A stretch of DNA of 6,952 bases from Agromyces sp. (GTDB taxonomy: Bacteria > Actinomycetota > Actinomycetes > Actinomycetales > Microbacteriaceae). Positions within the stretch are counted from its first letter, which is position 1, and each line of letters begins with the position of its first letter. The translations under genes were made by a program, and so were the position numbers. The stretch spans positions 1 to 6,952 of the forward strand of contig JAPSJU010000109.1 in NCBI GenBank assembly GCA_031178025.1. The letters run 5' to 3'. This document shows, piece after piece, positions 1 to 6,952 of the stretch. A model generated the notes under the pieces. It ran no database searches and had not been told where the DNA came from. It saw nothing but the letters and a program-made list of their open reading frames with translations.

Positions 1-2
1 CG

Positions 3-881
3 GTGCGGCCGGTTGGCACGAGTCCGCGGCCGGTCGCCGCGGACACCGCCACGCCCATCCGGCCGCCTCGGTGGCGGCGGTACGTCGCCGTCGGCGATTC
101 CCTCACCGAGGGCCTCTGCGACGACTCGAGGATGCCCCCTGGGGAGTACCGCGGCTGGGCGGACCGGCTCGCGCTCCTCCTCGCGCTCTCGAGCCCCGGA
201 GGAGAGCCCGTGCGATCGGCGAACCTCGCGGTGCGCAGCCGCAGGGTGGACGACGCCGTGCACGTGCAGTTGCCGGGGGCGGAGGCGCTCGGTGCGGACC
301 TCGTCTCGGTACTCATCGGCGCGAACGACCTCGTCGGGTCGCGGGTCGACCCGGTCGCGCTCGCCGAACGCCTGCGAGGTCCGGTCGAGCGACTGCGCGG
401 ACGCGGCTGCGACGTGCTGCTCGTCACCCCGTTCACGCCGCCTCGCCCGGCGTCACGCCTCTTCGAGCGGCGGTTCGCGAGGTTCAACGACGCCGTGCGT
501 CGGATCGCCGCGGAGCACGGCACGATGCTCCTCGATGTCGCCGAGCGGCCGGAGCTCACGGCGCTCGACCGGTGGGCCGAGGATCGCGTGCACCTGAACG
601 CGGCCGGTCACCGAGGGCTCGCCTACGCGGCGGCCAACGTGCTCGGCGTCCCGCACGCCGAGGCGCTCGGCGTCCTCGAGTCCGCCGTGCACGAGCCCGA
701 CGACGACGGTCGGATCACGCTCGTCGGCGATCTCGAGTGGCTTCGGCGCCATGCGGCGCCGTGGGTGCTCCGCCGCGCTCGCGGACGCACCGCGGGCGAC
801 GGGCTCGAGGCGAAGCGGGCGATGCTGAGTCCTGTGGTCGTGCCGACGCGTCGGACGCTGCAGGTGCCCGAGGCGCGGTGA
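3..881 (+). CDS. SGNH/GDSL-family hydrolase (esterase/lipase-like), possibly 5'-partial
   Basis: Predicted SGNH-superfamily serine hydrolase acting on an ester bond; the substrate cannot be told. Seen, numbering from the GTG at 3: block I GDSLTEG at residues 31-37 with nucleophile Ser33, block III GAND at 106-109 with oxyanion Asn108, and block V D-x-x-H (Asp194, His197) completing the catalytic set. Block II reads NLAVRSR at 74-80, with Ser79 where the family normally has an oxyanion-hole Gly. After the catalytic domain (to about residue 215) comes a charged extension of about 75 residues ending in Arg-rich sequence. There is no signal peptide or membrane segment, so it is probably cytoplasmic. 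The GTG at 3 is the first possible start in the window and no ribosome binding site is visible, so the real start may be upstream. It converges on the next gene with 3 nt between stop codons. Family confident, specificity unknown. Confidence 0.85.
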   Translation: MRPVGTSPRPVAADTATPIRPPRWRRYVAVGDSLTEGLCDDSRMPPGEYRGWADRLALLLALSSPGGEPVRSANLAVRSRRVDDAVHVQLPGAEALGADLVSVLIGANDLVGSRVDPVALAERLRGPVERLRGRGCDVLLVTPFTPPRPASRLFERRFARFNDAVRRIAAEHGTMLLDVAERPELTALDRWAEDRVHLNAAGHRGLAYAAANVLGVPHAEALGVLESAVHEPDDDGRITLVGDLEWLRRHAAPWVLRRARGRTAGDGLEAKRAMLSPVVVPTRRTLQVPEAR

Positions 882-884
882 GGA

Positions 885-1076
885 TCAGCCGCTCTTGCGG
901 CGGAACTCGCGCTTGTGGTCGGCCGGCCCCTGGGACTGCTGGGCCGAGCCGCCGCCGTCGAGGTGGGCTTCGCCCTCGCGCTGCTTCGAGGCGGTGTTCT
1001 TGCGCTCGAGCGCCTCGCGGAACTTGCGCTTCGTCTCCTCGGAGGGGCCGGTGGTGCTCTGCTCGTCGGACGTCAT
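885..1076 (-). CDS. DUF5302-like small hydrophilic protein
   Basis: Encodes 63 residues of unknown function. The core SEETKRKFREALERK at residues 12-26 followed by a Gly/Gln/Ser-rich middle and a basic REFRRKSG end matches my memory of the small actinobacterial DUF5302 family; no search was run. It is very charged, has no Cys, and has no membrane segment or signal, so it is probably cytoplasmic and partly disordered apart from a basic helix. The reading frame stays open further upstream, but that extension is Arg/Pro/Ser-rich shadow sequence, whereas the family core begins just after the ATG at 1076. Just before that ATG is GAAGG only 1 nt away, too close for a normal ribosome binding site, so a leaderless transcript is possible. 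It is divergent from pnp and convergent with the hydrolase. No role should be assigned. Confidence 0.8.
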   Translation of the reverse strand: MTSDEQSTTGPSEETKRKFREALERKNTASKQREGEAHLDGGGSAQQSQGPADHKREFRRKSG

Positions 1077-1181
1077 GCCTTCGAGTCTGGCATGGATGTC
1101 GCGGCTCGTGCGCCGCCTCGGGCCGCCGTCGAGGCGACGCCGACGGGACATCCGCTGTTCACGGTCGACGAAGCCACCCTC

Positions 1182-1190
1182 TGCTAGAGT
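1182..1190 (+). promoter_or_regulatory. Extended -10 promoter candidate for pnp
   Basis: TGCTAGAGT reads as an extended -10 element (TGN followed by TAGAGT, fitting the actinobacterial TANNNT). No good -35 lies at 16-18 nt upstream, which is usual for extended -10 promoters. Transcription would start near 1197, giving a leader of about 208 nt before the TTG at 1405, which would contain the whole folded region. Inferred from sequence only. Confidence 0.5.
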
Positions 1191-1229
1191 TGTGGTGATC
1201 GTCCGGTGTGTTGTGCCCCGGGCGGCGTT

Positions 1230-1350
1230 GGAGCAGGCCGGCAGGAAGCTGGTCCCCTGTGGTGGATCACCAACTCGATTTGGTGGACTTCTACTGGTGG
1301 CCAGCGTGAGCGCGTCGCCTGATGCGTTTCGAAATGCCTGTTCCTGCTCC
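1230..1350 (+). ncRNA. Structured pnp leader RNA (Actino-pnp-like motif)
   Basis: The position, immediately upstream of pnp in an actinobacterium, fits the described Actino-pnp RNA motif, a cis-acting leader element; a covariance-model match was not run. Helices seen directly: GGAGCAGG 1230-1237 with CCTGCTCC 1343-1350 (8 pairs); GCAGGAA 1241-1247 with TTCCTGC 1341-1347 (7 pairs, competing with the first); GCTGGTC 1248-1254 with GGCCAGC 1299-1305 (7 pairs, one G-U); CACCAA 1268-1273 with TTGGTG 1280-1285; and GCGTT 1324-1328 with AATGC 1333-1337 around a TCGA loop. CACCA 1268-1272 can instead pair with TGGTG at 1260-1264 or 1295-1299. The likely role is control of PNPase expression through leader processing, by analogy with RNase III and PNPase autoregulation of pnp in E. 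coli. Boundaries are approximate. Confidence 0.7.
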
Positions 1351-1389
1351 TCTGGTTGAGTCGTGCCCACACGGGGTGCGACGGTAAAC

Positions 1390-1396
1390 AAAGGAG
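1390..1396 (+). promoter_or_regulatory. Ribosome binding site fixing the pnp start
   Basis: AAAGGAG lies 8 nt before the TTG at 1405 and is by far the best Shine-Dalgarno match in the leader. It selects TTG 1405 over the in-frame GTG at 1363, which has no such site and would add 14 residues unlike any PNPase N-terminus. It is downstream of the folded leader, so the structure would not hide it directly. Confidence 0.8.
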
Positions 1397-1404
1397 ACGA
1401 CCTC

Positions 1405-3696
<2,292 letters not shown>

Positions 3697-3712
3697 GCCG
3701 ACGACGCGCGTC

Positions 3713-3752
3713 ACGGATGCCCCGCCCGATTCCGATCGGGCGGGGCATCCGT
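3713..3752. terminator. Perfect 18-bp hairpin, probable bidirectional terminator
   Basis: Arms ACGGATGCCCCGCCCGAT (3713-3730) and its exact reverse complement (3735-3752) enclose the 4-nt loop TCCG. The hairpin begins 16 nt after the pnp stop and sits between convergent genes (the regulator ends at 3808), so it can serve both strands. Neither side has a T-run, as is common for actinobacterial terminators. The rest of 3697-3807 shows nothing else. Confidence 0.85.
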
Positions 3753-3807
3753 CGTCTGCGCGGAAGCGGATCGGCGACCCGCCTTCGTCGCCGCAGCGGC
3801 GCGCGTT

Positions 3808-4266
3808 TCAGCGGTCGAGCAGGGGCTGCAGTCGGTACGGGATGAGCTCGCCCATCGCGAGTGCGGTCTCGGTGCGCTCGACGCCGTCGATCGCGAGGAT
3901 CTCGCCGTCGATGCGGAACAGGTCATGCGCATCGCGGCAGACCACGCGCACGAGCAGGTCGACGCTGCCCGAGAGCCCGTGCGCCTGGATGACCTCGGGG
4001 ATCGCGGCGATCTCGTCGACCACCTCCGCGAGGCGCTTCTGGCGCACGTGCACCGAGATGAAGGCCTCCAGGGGGAAGCCGAGCGGCACGGGGTCGATGC
4101 TGCGCTCGAAGGAGAGGAACGCGCCGGCGGCCTCGAGCCGCGACATCCGCGCCTGGACGGTGTTGCGGGAGAGGCCGAGCTGGTCGGCGAGCGCCACGAC
4201 GGTCGCGCGCGGCTCGCGTGCGAGTGCGGCGAGCAGCGCACGGTCCACTGCGTCGTAGCCATCCAT
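3808..4266 (-). CDS. bkdR: AsnC/Lrp-family transcriptional regulator, probable regulator of the divergent bkd genes
   Basis: DNA-binding regulator of the feast/famine (Lrp/AsnC) family, which senses amino acids or related metabolites. The 152 residues are standard length. N-terminal winged helix-turn-helix at about 4-52, with recognition helix around LSRNTVQARMSRLEAAG (32-48). C-terminal RAM ligand-binding domain at about 65-145. In the RAM loop the sequence is LSGSVDLLVRV (98-108), where many Lrp proteins have a GDYD-like segment, so ligand choice may differ. The ATG at 4266 is taken because the protein then starts like family members (MDGYDAVDRALL); an upstream open stretch in the same frame looks like non-coding shadow. 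No ribosome binding site precedes it, and TAACGT at 4280-4275 sits where a -10 for a leaderless message would be. Divergent transcription from E1 alpha suggests it is BkdR, as in other bacteria where an Lrp-type gene adjoins bkd. The family is certain; the specific name is inferred from context. Confidence 0.9.
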   Translation of the reverse strand: MDGYDAVDRALLAALAREPRATVVALADQLGLSRNTVQARMSRLEAAGAFLSFERSIDPVPLGFPLEAFISVHVRQKRLAEVVDEIAAIPEVIQAHGLSGSVDLLVRVVCRDAHDLFRIDGEILAIDGVERTETALAMGELIPYRLQPLLDR

Positions 4267-4280
4267 AACGCCACACGTTA
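4266..4280. promoter_or_regulatory. 15-bp dyad over the bkdR start, candidate autorepression operator
   Basis: TAACG-CCACA-CGTTA is a perfect 5-bp inverted repeat with a 5-bp spacer, overlapping the first base of the bkdR start codon. Fifteen base pairs is the usual Lrp-family site length. On the - strand its outer half supplies TAACGT, a -10-like hexamer, so a bound regulator would block its own promoter. Operator function is inferred. Confidence 0.45.
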
Positions 4281-4291
4281 GCACCGGTGCT
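4280..4291. promoter_or_regulatory. 12-bp perfect palindrome in the bkdR-bkd intergenic region
   Basis: AGCACCGGTGCT is fully self-complementary and shares its first base with the adjacent dyad at 4266-4280; the two centres are about 12 bp apart. It is a second candidate contact for the Lrp-type regulator. Palindromes of this size do occur by chance in GC-rich DNA, so position is the main support. Confidence 0.35.
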
Positions 4292-4300
4292 GCGCTGCTT

Positions 4301-4339
4301 CTTGAGCAACATGCTCGGTGGAGTCGCGGATGCTTGAGC
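4301..4339 (+). repeat. CTTGAGC direct repeat, copies 32 bp apart
   Basis: CTTGAGC occurs at 4301-4307 and 4333-4339. The 32-bp offset is close to three helical turns, which places both copies on the same DNA face. The first copy overlaps the 4304-4316 dyad and the second overlaps the candidate -35 of the bkd promoter. A regulatory role is inferred. Confidence 0.35.
4304..4316. promoter_or_regulatory. 13-bp dyad GAGCA-ACA-TGCTC, candidate operator
   Basis: A perfect 5-bp inverted repeat with a 3-bp spacer, lying 18 bp upstream of the candidate -35 of the E1 alpha promoter, a typical place for an activator or wrapped Lrp-family octamer. Its left half is part of the CTTGAGC repeat that recurs at 4333. 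Confidence 0.35.
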
Positions 4340-4362
4340 TGTGTGACCGTTGGACGTACCCT
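4334..4362 (+). promoter_or_regulatory. Candidate promoter of the bkd operon
   Basis: TTGAGC at 4334-4339 (four of six to TTGACA) and TACCCT at 4357-4362 (TANNNT) are separated by 17 nt, the optimal spacing. Transcription would start near 4369, leaving a leader of about 64 nt before the ATG at 4433. No start site has been measured. Confidence 0.45.
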
Positions 4363-4432
4363 CGCAGTAACCGGCAGAGTCGCCGGGTGCGGGCCGCTCA
4401 CGAGGGGGTCCGCCGACCAGCGAGGATCGACG

Positions 4433-5602
4433 ATGACCCCATCCGACCGAGACGCCACCGGGCTCCTCACGAGGCCCGACCAGTTCGTCCAGCTCGTCAC
4501 TCCCGGCGGCGAACGACGCCACGACGCCGAGTACGATCCCTGGGTCGCCGACGTCGACAGCACCGCGCTCGGGCGCCTCTACCGCGACATGGCGATCGTC
4601 CGCCGACTCGACACCGAGGCCACGGCGCTCCAACGCCAGGGGGAGCTCGGGCTGTGGCCGCCGCTCGCCGGCCAGGAGGCCGCGCAGATCGGGTCGGCGC
4701 GGGCGCTCCGCGACGACGACTTCGTGTTCACGAGCTACCGGGAGCACGGGGTCGCCTGGTGCCGTGGCGTCGGCCCGGCCGAGCTGCTCACGGTGTGGCG
4801 CGGCTCGGCCGCGTCGGGGTGGAACCCCTACGAGCGCGGCATGGCCGTTCCGCAGATCATCATCGGCGCGCAGGCCCTGCACGCGACCGGGTACGCCATG
4901 GGCCTCGCATGGGAGGGGTCGGATGCCGCGAGCGTCGCGTACTTCGGCGACGGCGCCACGAGCGAGGGCGACGTCAATGAGGCGCTCGTCTTCGCGGCGA
5001 GCTTCGACGCCCCCGTGGTCTTCTTCTGCCAGAACAACCAGTGGGCGATCTCGGAGCCGGTGGGGCTGCAGTCGAAGCAGCCGCTCGCGCGACGCGCCGA
5101 CGGATTCGGCATGCCCGGGATCCGGGTCGACGGCAACGACGTGCTCGCGGTGCTCGCGGCGACGCGCGTCGCCCTCGATCGCGCACGGCGCGGCGGCGGA
5201 CCGACCTTCATCGAGGCGGTCACGTACCGGATCGGCCCGCACACGACCGCCGACGACCCCAAGCGGTACCGCACCGACGACGAACTCGTCGAGTGGGGCA
5301 CGCGCGACCCGCTGACCCGCGTCCTCGCGCTCCTCGCGGCCTCGGGCGTCGACACCGACGCGCTCGAGGGCGAGGTGGCCGACGAGGCCGGCCGCGCCGC
5401 CGCCGAGCTGCGCACCGCCGTCACGACCATCCCGGACCCGGAACCGATGAGCGTGTTCGATCACGTGTACGCGGAGCCCAACAGCCATCTCGCGCGCCAG
5501 CGCGACCACTACGCCCGGTACCTCGCGATGTTCGACGACGCCGACCAGACGCCCGCATCGACGTCGGCTGCCGCGACGCAGGCCGAAGGAGGCGCACGGT
5601 GA
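4433..5602 (+). CDS. bkdA: Branched-chain 2-oxoacid dehydrogenase E1 component, alpha subunit
   Basis: Alpha chain of the thiamine-diphosphate E1 enzyme that decarboxylates 2-oxoacids and passes the acyl group to lipoyl-E2; cytoplasmic alpha2-beta2 heterotetramer. It has 389 residues, normal for the family. The ThDP motif begins with GDG at 172-174 and ends with NN at 201-202. The YRIGPHTTADDPKRYR segment (265-280) is the conserved His loop (His270) equivalent to the YRIGHHSTSDD region of human BCKDH E1 alpha. The last 20 residues or so are a Thr/Ala-rich tail. The start is the ATG at 4433: GAGGA at 4422-4426 is 6 nt upstream. The in-frame TTG at 4334 lies in the putative promoter and would add unrelated sequence. 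It overlaps the beta gene by 4 nt. Pyruvate or acetoin dehydrogenase E1 are alternatives, but the divergent Lrp regulator and the common use of a single-chain AceE pyruvate dehydrogenase in actinobacteria favour branched-chain substrates. Confidence 0.92.
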   Translation: MTPSDRDATGLLTRPDQFVQLVTPGGERRHDAEYDPWVADVDSTALGRLYRDMAIVRRLDTEATALQRQGELGLWPPLAGQEAAQIGSARALRDDDFVFTSYREHGVAWCRGVGPAELLTVWRGSAASGWNPYERGMAVPQIIIGAQALHATGYAMGLAWEGSDAASVAYFGDGATSEGDVNEALVFAASFDAPVVFFCQNNQWAISEPVGLQSKQPLARRADGFGMPGIRVDGNDVLAVLAATRVALDRARRGGGPTFIEAVTYRIGPHTTADDPKRYRTDDELVEWGTRDPLTRVLALLAASGVDTDALEGEVADEAGRAAAELRTAVTTIPDPEPMSVFDHVYAEPNSHLARQRDHYARYLAMFDDADQTPASTSAAATQAEGGAR

Positions 5603-6609
5603 CCACGCTCACGCTCGCGAAGGCCCTGAACGCCGGACTCCGTCGCGCCCTCGCCGGCGACGACAAGGTCGTGCTGATGGGCGAGGACATCGGCACGCTC
5701 GGCGGCGTGTTCCGCGTCACCGACGGCCTCAAGGCCGAGTTCGGCGCGCATCGGGTCGTCGACACGCCGCTCTCGGAGGCGGGGATCCTCGGCACCGCCG
5801 TCGGCCTCGCGTACCGCGGGTTCCGGCCCGTGGTCGAGATCCAGTTCGACGGGTTCATCTACCCGGGCTTCGACCAGATCGTCGCCCAGGTCGCGAAGCT
5901 GCACTACCGCTCGCGCGGCAACGTGCGGATGCCGCTCACCATCCGGGTCCCCTTCGGCGGTGGGATCGGCGCGGCCGAGCACCACTCGGAGTCGCCCGAG
6001 GCGTACTTCGCGCACACCGCCGGGCTCCGCGTGGTCGCGTGCTCCGACCCGGCCGACGCCTACGTCATGATCCAGCAGGCGATCGCCGGCGATGACCCCG
6101 TGCTCTTCTTCGAGCCGAAGCGCCGGTATCACGTCAGGGGCGACGTCGACGAGACGGCGAGCCTCGCCGATGCGAGGCCCCTCGGCGTCGCCTCGCTCGT
6201 GGCATCCGGCAGCGACGTCACGCTCGTGACGTACGGCGCCCTCGTGCAGACCGCCCGCGACGCCGCGATCGCCGCGGCCGAGGACGGCGTGTCCATCGAG
6301 GTGATCGACCTGCGCTCGCTCGCACCCGTCGACTACCCGACGGTCGAGGCGTCCGTGCGCCGCACCGGCCGGCTCGTGATCGCCCATGAGGCAGGTCAGC
6401 AGGGCGGCGTCGGTGCCGAGCTGGCCGCGAGCATCACCGAGCGCTGCTTCGAGTTCCTGGAGGCCGCACCCGTGCGCGTCACCGGTCACGACATCCCGTA
6501 CCCGCCGGCGAAGCTCGAGCGGCACCACCTGCCCGACCTCGACCGCATCCTCGACGGCGTCGACCGGGCGCTCGGGCGGCCCAACTCCCTGAGCGGCGTG
6601 GAGGCATGA
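5599..6609 (+). CDS. bkdB: Branched-chain 2-oxoacid dehydrogenase E1 component, beta subunit
   Basis: Beta chain of the same E1 heterotetramer; it contributes the other half of the ThDP site and binds E2. It has 336 residues, full length (family about 320-340). The N-terminal pyrimidine-binding domain carries the conserved Glu60 in TPLSEAGI, which activates the cofactor aminopyrimidine, and the His pair 128-129 in GAAEHHSESPEAYF, part of the active site in relatives. The C-terminal transketolase-like domain spans about 200-325 (DVTLVTYG, EVIDLRSLAPVD, HEAGQQGG). The GTG start overlaps the E1 alpha stop as GTGA and has a strong site, GAAGGAGG at 5585-5592, 6 nt upstream, so the two chains are coupled for 1:1 synthesis. 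The longer open frame running back to 5041 lies inside E1 alpha and is not coding. Symbols for this subunit vary (bkdA2, bkdB, bkdG); the function is more certain than the name. Confidence 0.95.
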   Translation: MTTLTLAKALNAGLRRALAGDDKVVLMGEDIGTLGGVFRVTDGLKAEFGAHRVVDTPLSEAGILGTAVGLAYRGFRPVVEIQFDGFIYPGFDQIVAQVAKLHYRSRGNVRMPLTIRVPFGGGIGAAEHHSESPEAYFAHTAGLRVVACSDPADAYVMIQQAIAGDDPVLFFEPKRRYHVRGDVDETASLADARPLGVASLVASGSDVTLVTYGALVQTARDAAIAAAEDGVSIEVIDLRSLAPVDYPTVEASVRRTGRLVIAHEAGQQGGVGAELAASITERCFEFLEAAPVRVTGHDIPYPPAKLERHHLPDLDRILDGVDRALGRPNSLSGVEA

Positions 6610-6611
6610 GC

Positions 6612-6952
6612 ATGATCAGGGAGTTCCCGCTTCCCGACCTCGGCGAGGGGCTCACGGAGTCGGAGATCGTCGCGTGGCGCGTGGCGGTGGGCGATCGGGT
6701 CGAGCTCAACCAGATCATCGCCGACGTCGAGACCGCGAAGGCGGTCGTGGAGCTGCCCTCGCCCTTCGCCGGCGTGATCACCGCCCTGCACGCGGTCGAA
6801 GGCGAGACCGTGAACGTCGGCGAGCCGCTGTTCTCGTGCGACACGGGCGACGCCATCGCGGACGCGGCGCCGGCAGCCGTGCCCGAGGCGGCCGTGGAGG
6901 CGCCGCCGCAGGCGGCGACGGAGCCCGGTCCGGTCATCGCAGAGCCGGCCGG
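6612..6952 (+). CDS. bkdC: Branched-chain 2-oxoacid dehydrogenase E2 (dihydrolipoamide acyltransferase), N-terminal part
   Basis: E2 core of the complex: accepts the acyl group on a lipoyl arm and transfers it to CoA. Only about 113 residues are present, cut by the window end. Seen: a complete lipoyl domain, opening IREFPLPDLGEGLTE with the lipoyl Lys43 in DVETAKAVVEL (AAG at 6738-6740) and closing near residue 79. Next comes an Ala/Pro/Glu-rich swinging hinge that continues off the end. The peripheral-subunit-binding and catalytic domains are not in view. The start is placed at the ATG 6612, because GGAGG at 6600-6604 is 7 nt upstream. The ATG at 6606 overlaps the beta stop (ATGA) but is only 1 nt from that site; if used, it adds Met-Ser and the lipoyl Lys becomes 45. 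Third gene of the bkd operon. Confidence 0.93.
   Translation, partial: MIREFPLPDLGEGLTESEIVAWRVAVGDRVELNQIIADVETAKAVVELPSPFAGVITALHAVEGETVNVGEPLFSCDTGDAIADAAPAAVPEAAVEAPPQAATEPGPVIAEPA

Noticed and set aside
71..1198. 375-codon + strand frame overlapping the hydrolase and the DUF5302-like gene
   Set aside because: Arg/Ala/Pro-rich shadow with no recognisable motif; it crosses two supported genes.
1363..1380. CCC-ACAC-GGG mini-hairpin near the GTG at 1363
   Set aside because: Only three pairs with no supporting outer stem; likely chance in GC-rich sequence.
4334..4432. TTG 4334 as an alternative E1 alpha start
   Set aside because: It coincides with the candidate -35 element and gives 33 residues unlike the family; ATG 4433 has a well-spaced GAGGA.
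3923..5509. 528-codon - strand frame over bkdR and E1 alpha
   Set aside because: Shadow of E1 alpha on the opposite strand, passing through the divergent promoter region; no domain signature.
5041..5598. In-frame upstream extension of E1 beta
   Set aside because: It lies wholly inside E1 alpha in another frame and is Arg-rich, while GTG 5599 has a strong ribosome binding site.
5509..6528. 339-codon - strand frame opposite E1 beta
   Set aside because: Complement shadow rich in Arg, Asp, His and Val; E1 beta motifs on the + strand are decisive.

Overview
The window is high-GC DNA with strong G/C preference at third codon positions, GTG and TTG as well as ATG starts, and probable leaderless transcription. 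It carries two actinobacterial signatures: a DUF5302-type small protein and an Actino-pnp-like leader on pnp. This points to an actinomycete, most likely of the Microbacteriaceae (Agromyces/Microbacterium type). The family assignment is inferred from protein flavour, not from an alignment. There are no mobile elements, CRISPR arrays, tRNAs or rRNAs.

Layout. (1) Positions 3-881, + strand: an SGNH/GDSL hydrolase whose true start may lie outside the window. (2) 885-1076, - strand: a 63-residue DUF5302-like protein, convergent with the hydrolase and only 3 nt from its stop codon. (3) 1077-1404: a divergent intergenic region with an extended -10 promoter and a leader of about 200 nt. The leader holds a structured RNA (about 1230-1350) with several mutually exclusive helices, then a strong ribosome binding site. 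(4) 1405-3696, + strand: pnp, polynucleotide phosphorylase, best read from a TTG start. (5) 3697-3807: a perfect 18-bp hairpin terminator between convergent genes. (6) 3808-4266, - strand: an AsnC/Lrp regulator, probably bkdR. (7) 4267-4432: a divergent control region with three dyads, a direct repeat and a plausible promoter. (8) 4433-5602, 5599-6609 and 6612 to the window end, + strand: E1 alpha, E1 beta and the start of E2 of a branched-chain 2-oxoacid dehydrogenase, translationally coupled.

How it works together. The left half is RNA turnover: PNPase is probably controlled through its own folded leader, as pnp is in other bacteria. The right half is branched-chain amino acid catabolism. 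An Lrp-type sensor is transcribed divergently from the genes for the complex that oxidatively decarboxylates the 2-oxoacids of Val, Leu and Ile. In actinobacteria that complex also supplies branched acyl-CoA primers for iso/anteiso fatty acids.

The genes are all recognisable families. I see no clearly undescribed system. The parts most worth attention are non-coding (the switch-like pnp leader and the bkdR-bkd operator region), plus a Ser where SGNH hydrolases normally have the oxyanion-hole Gly.
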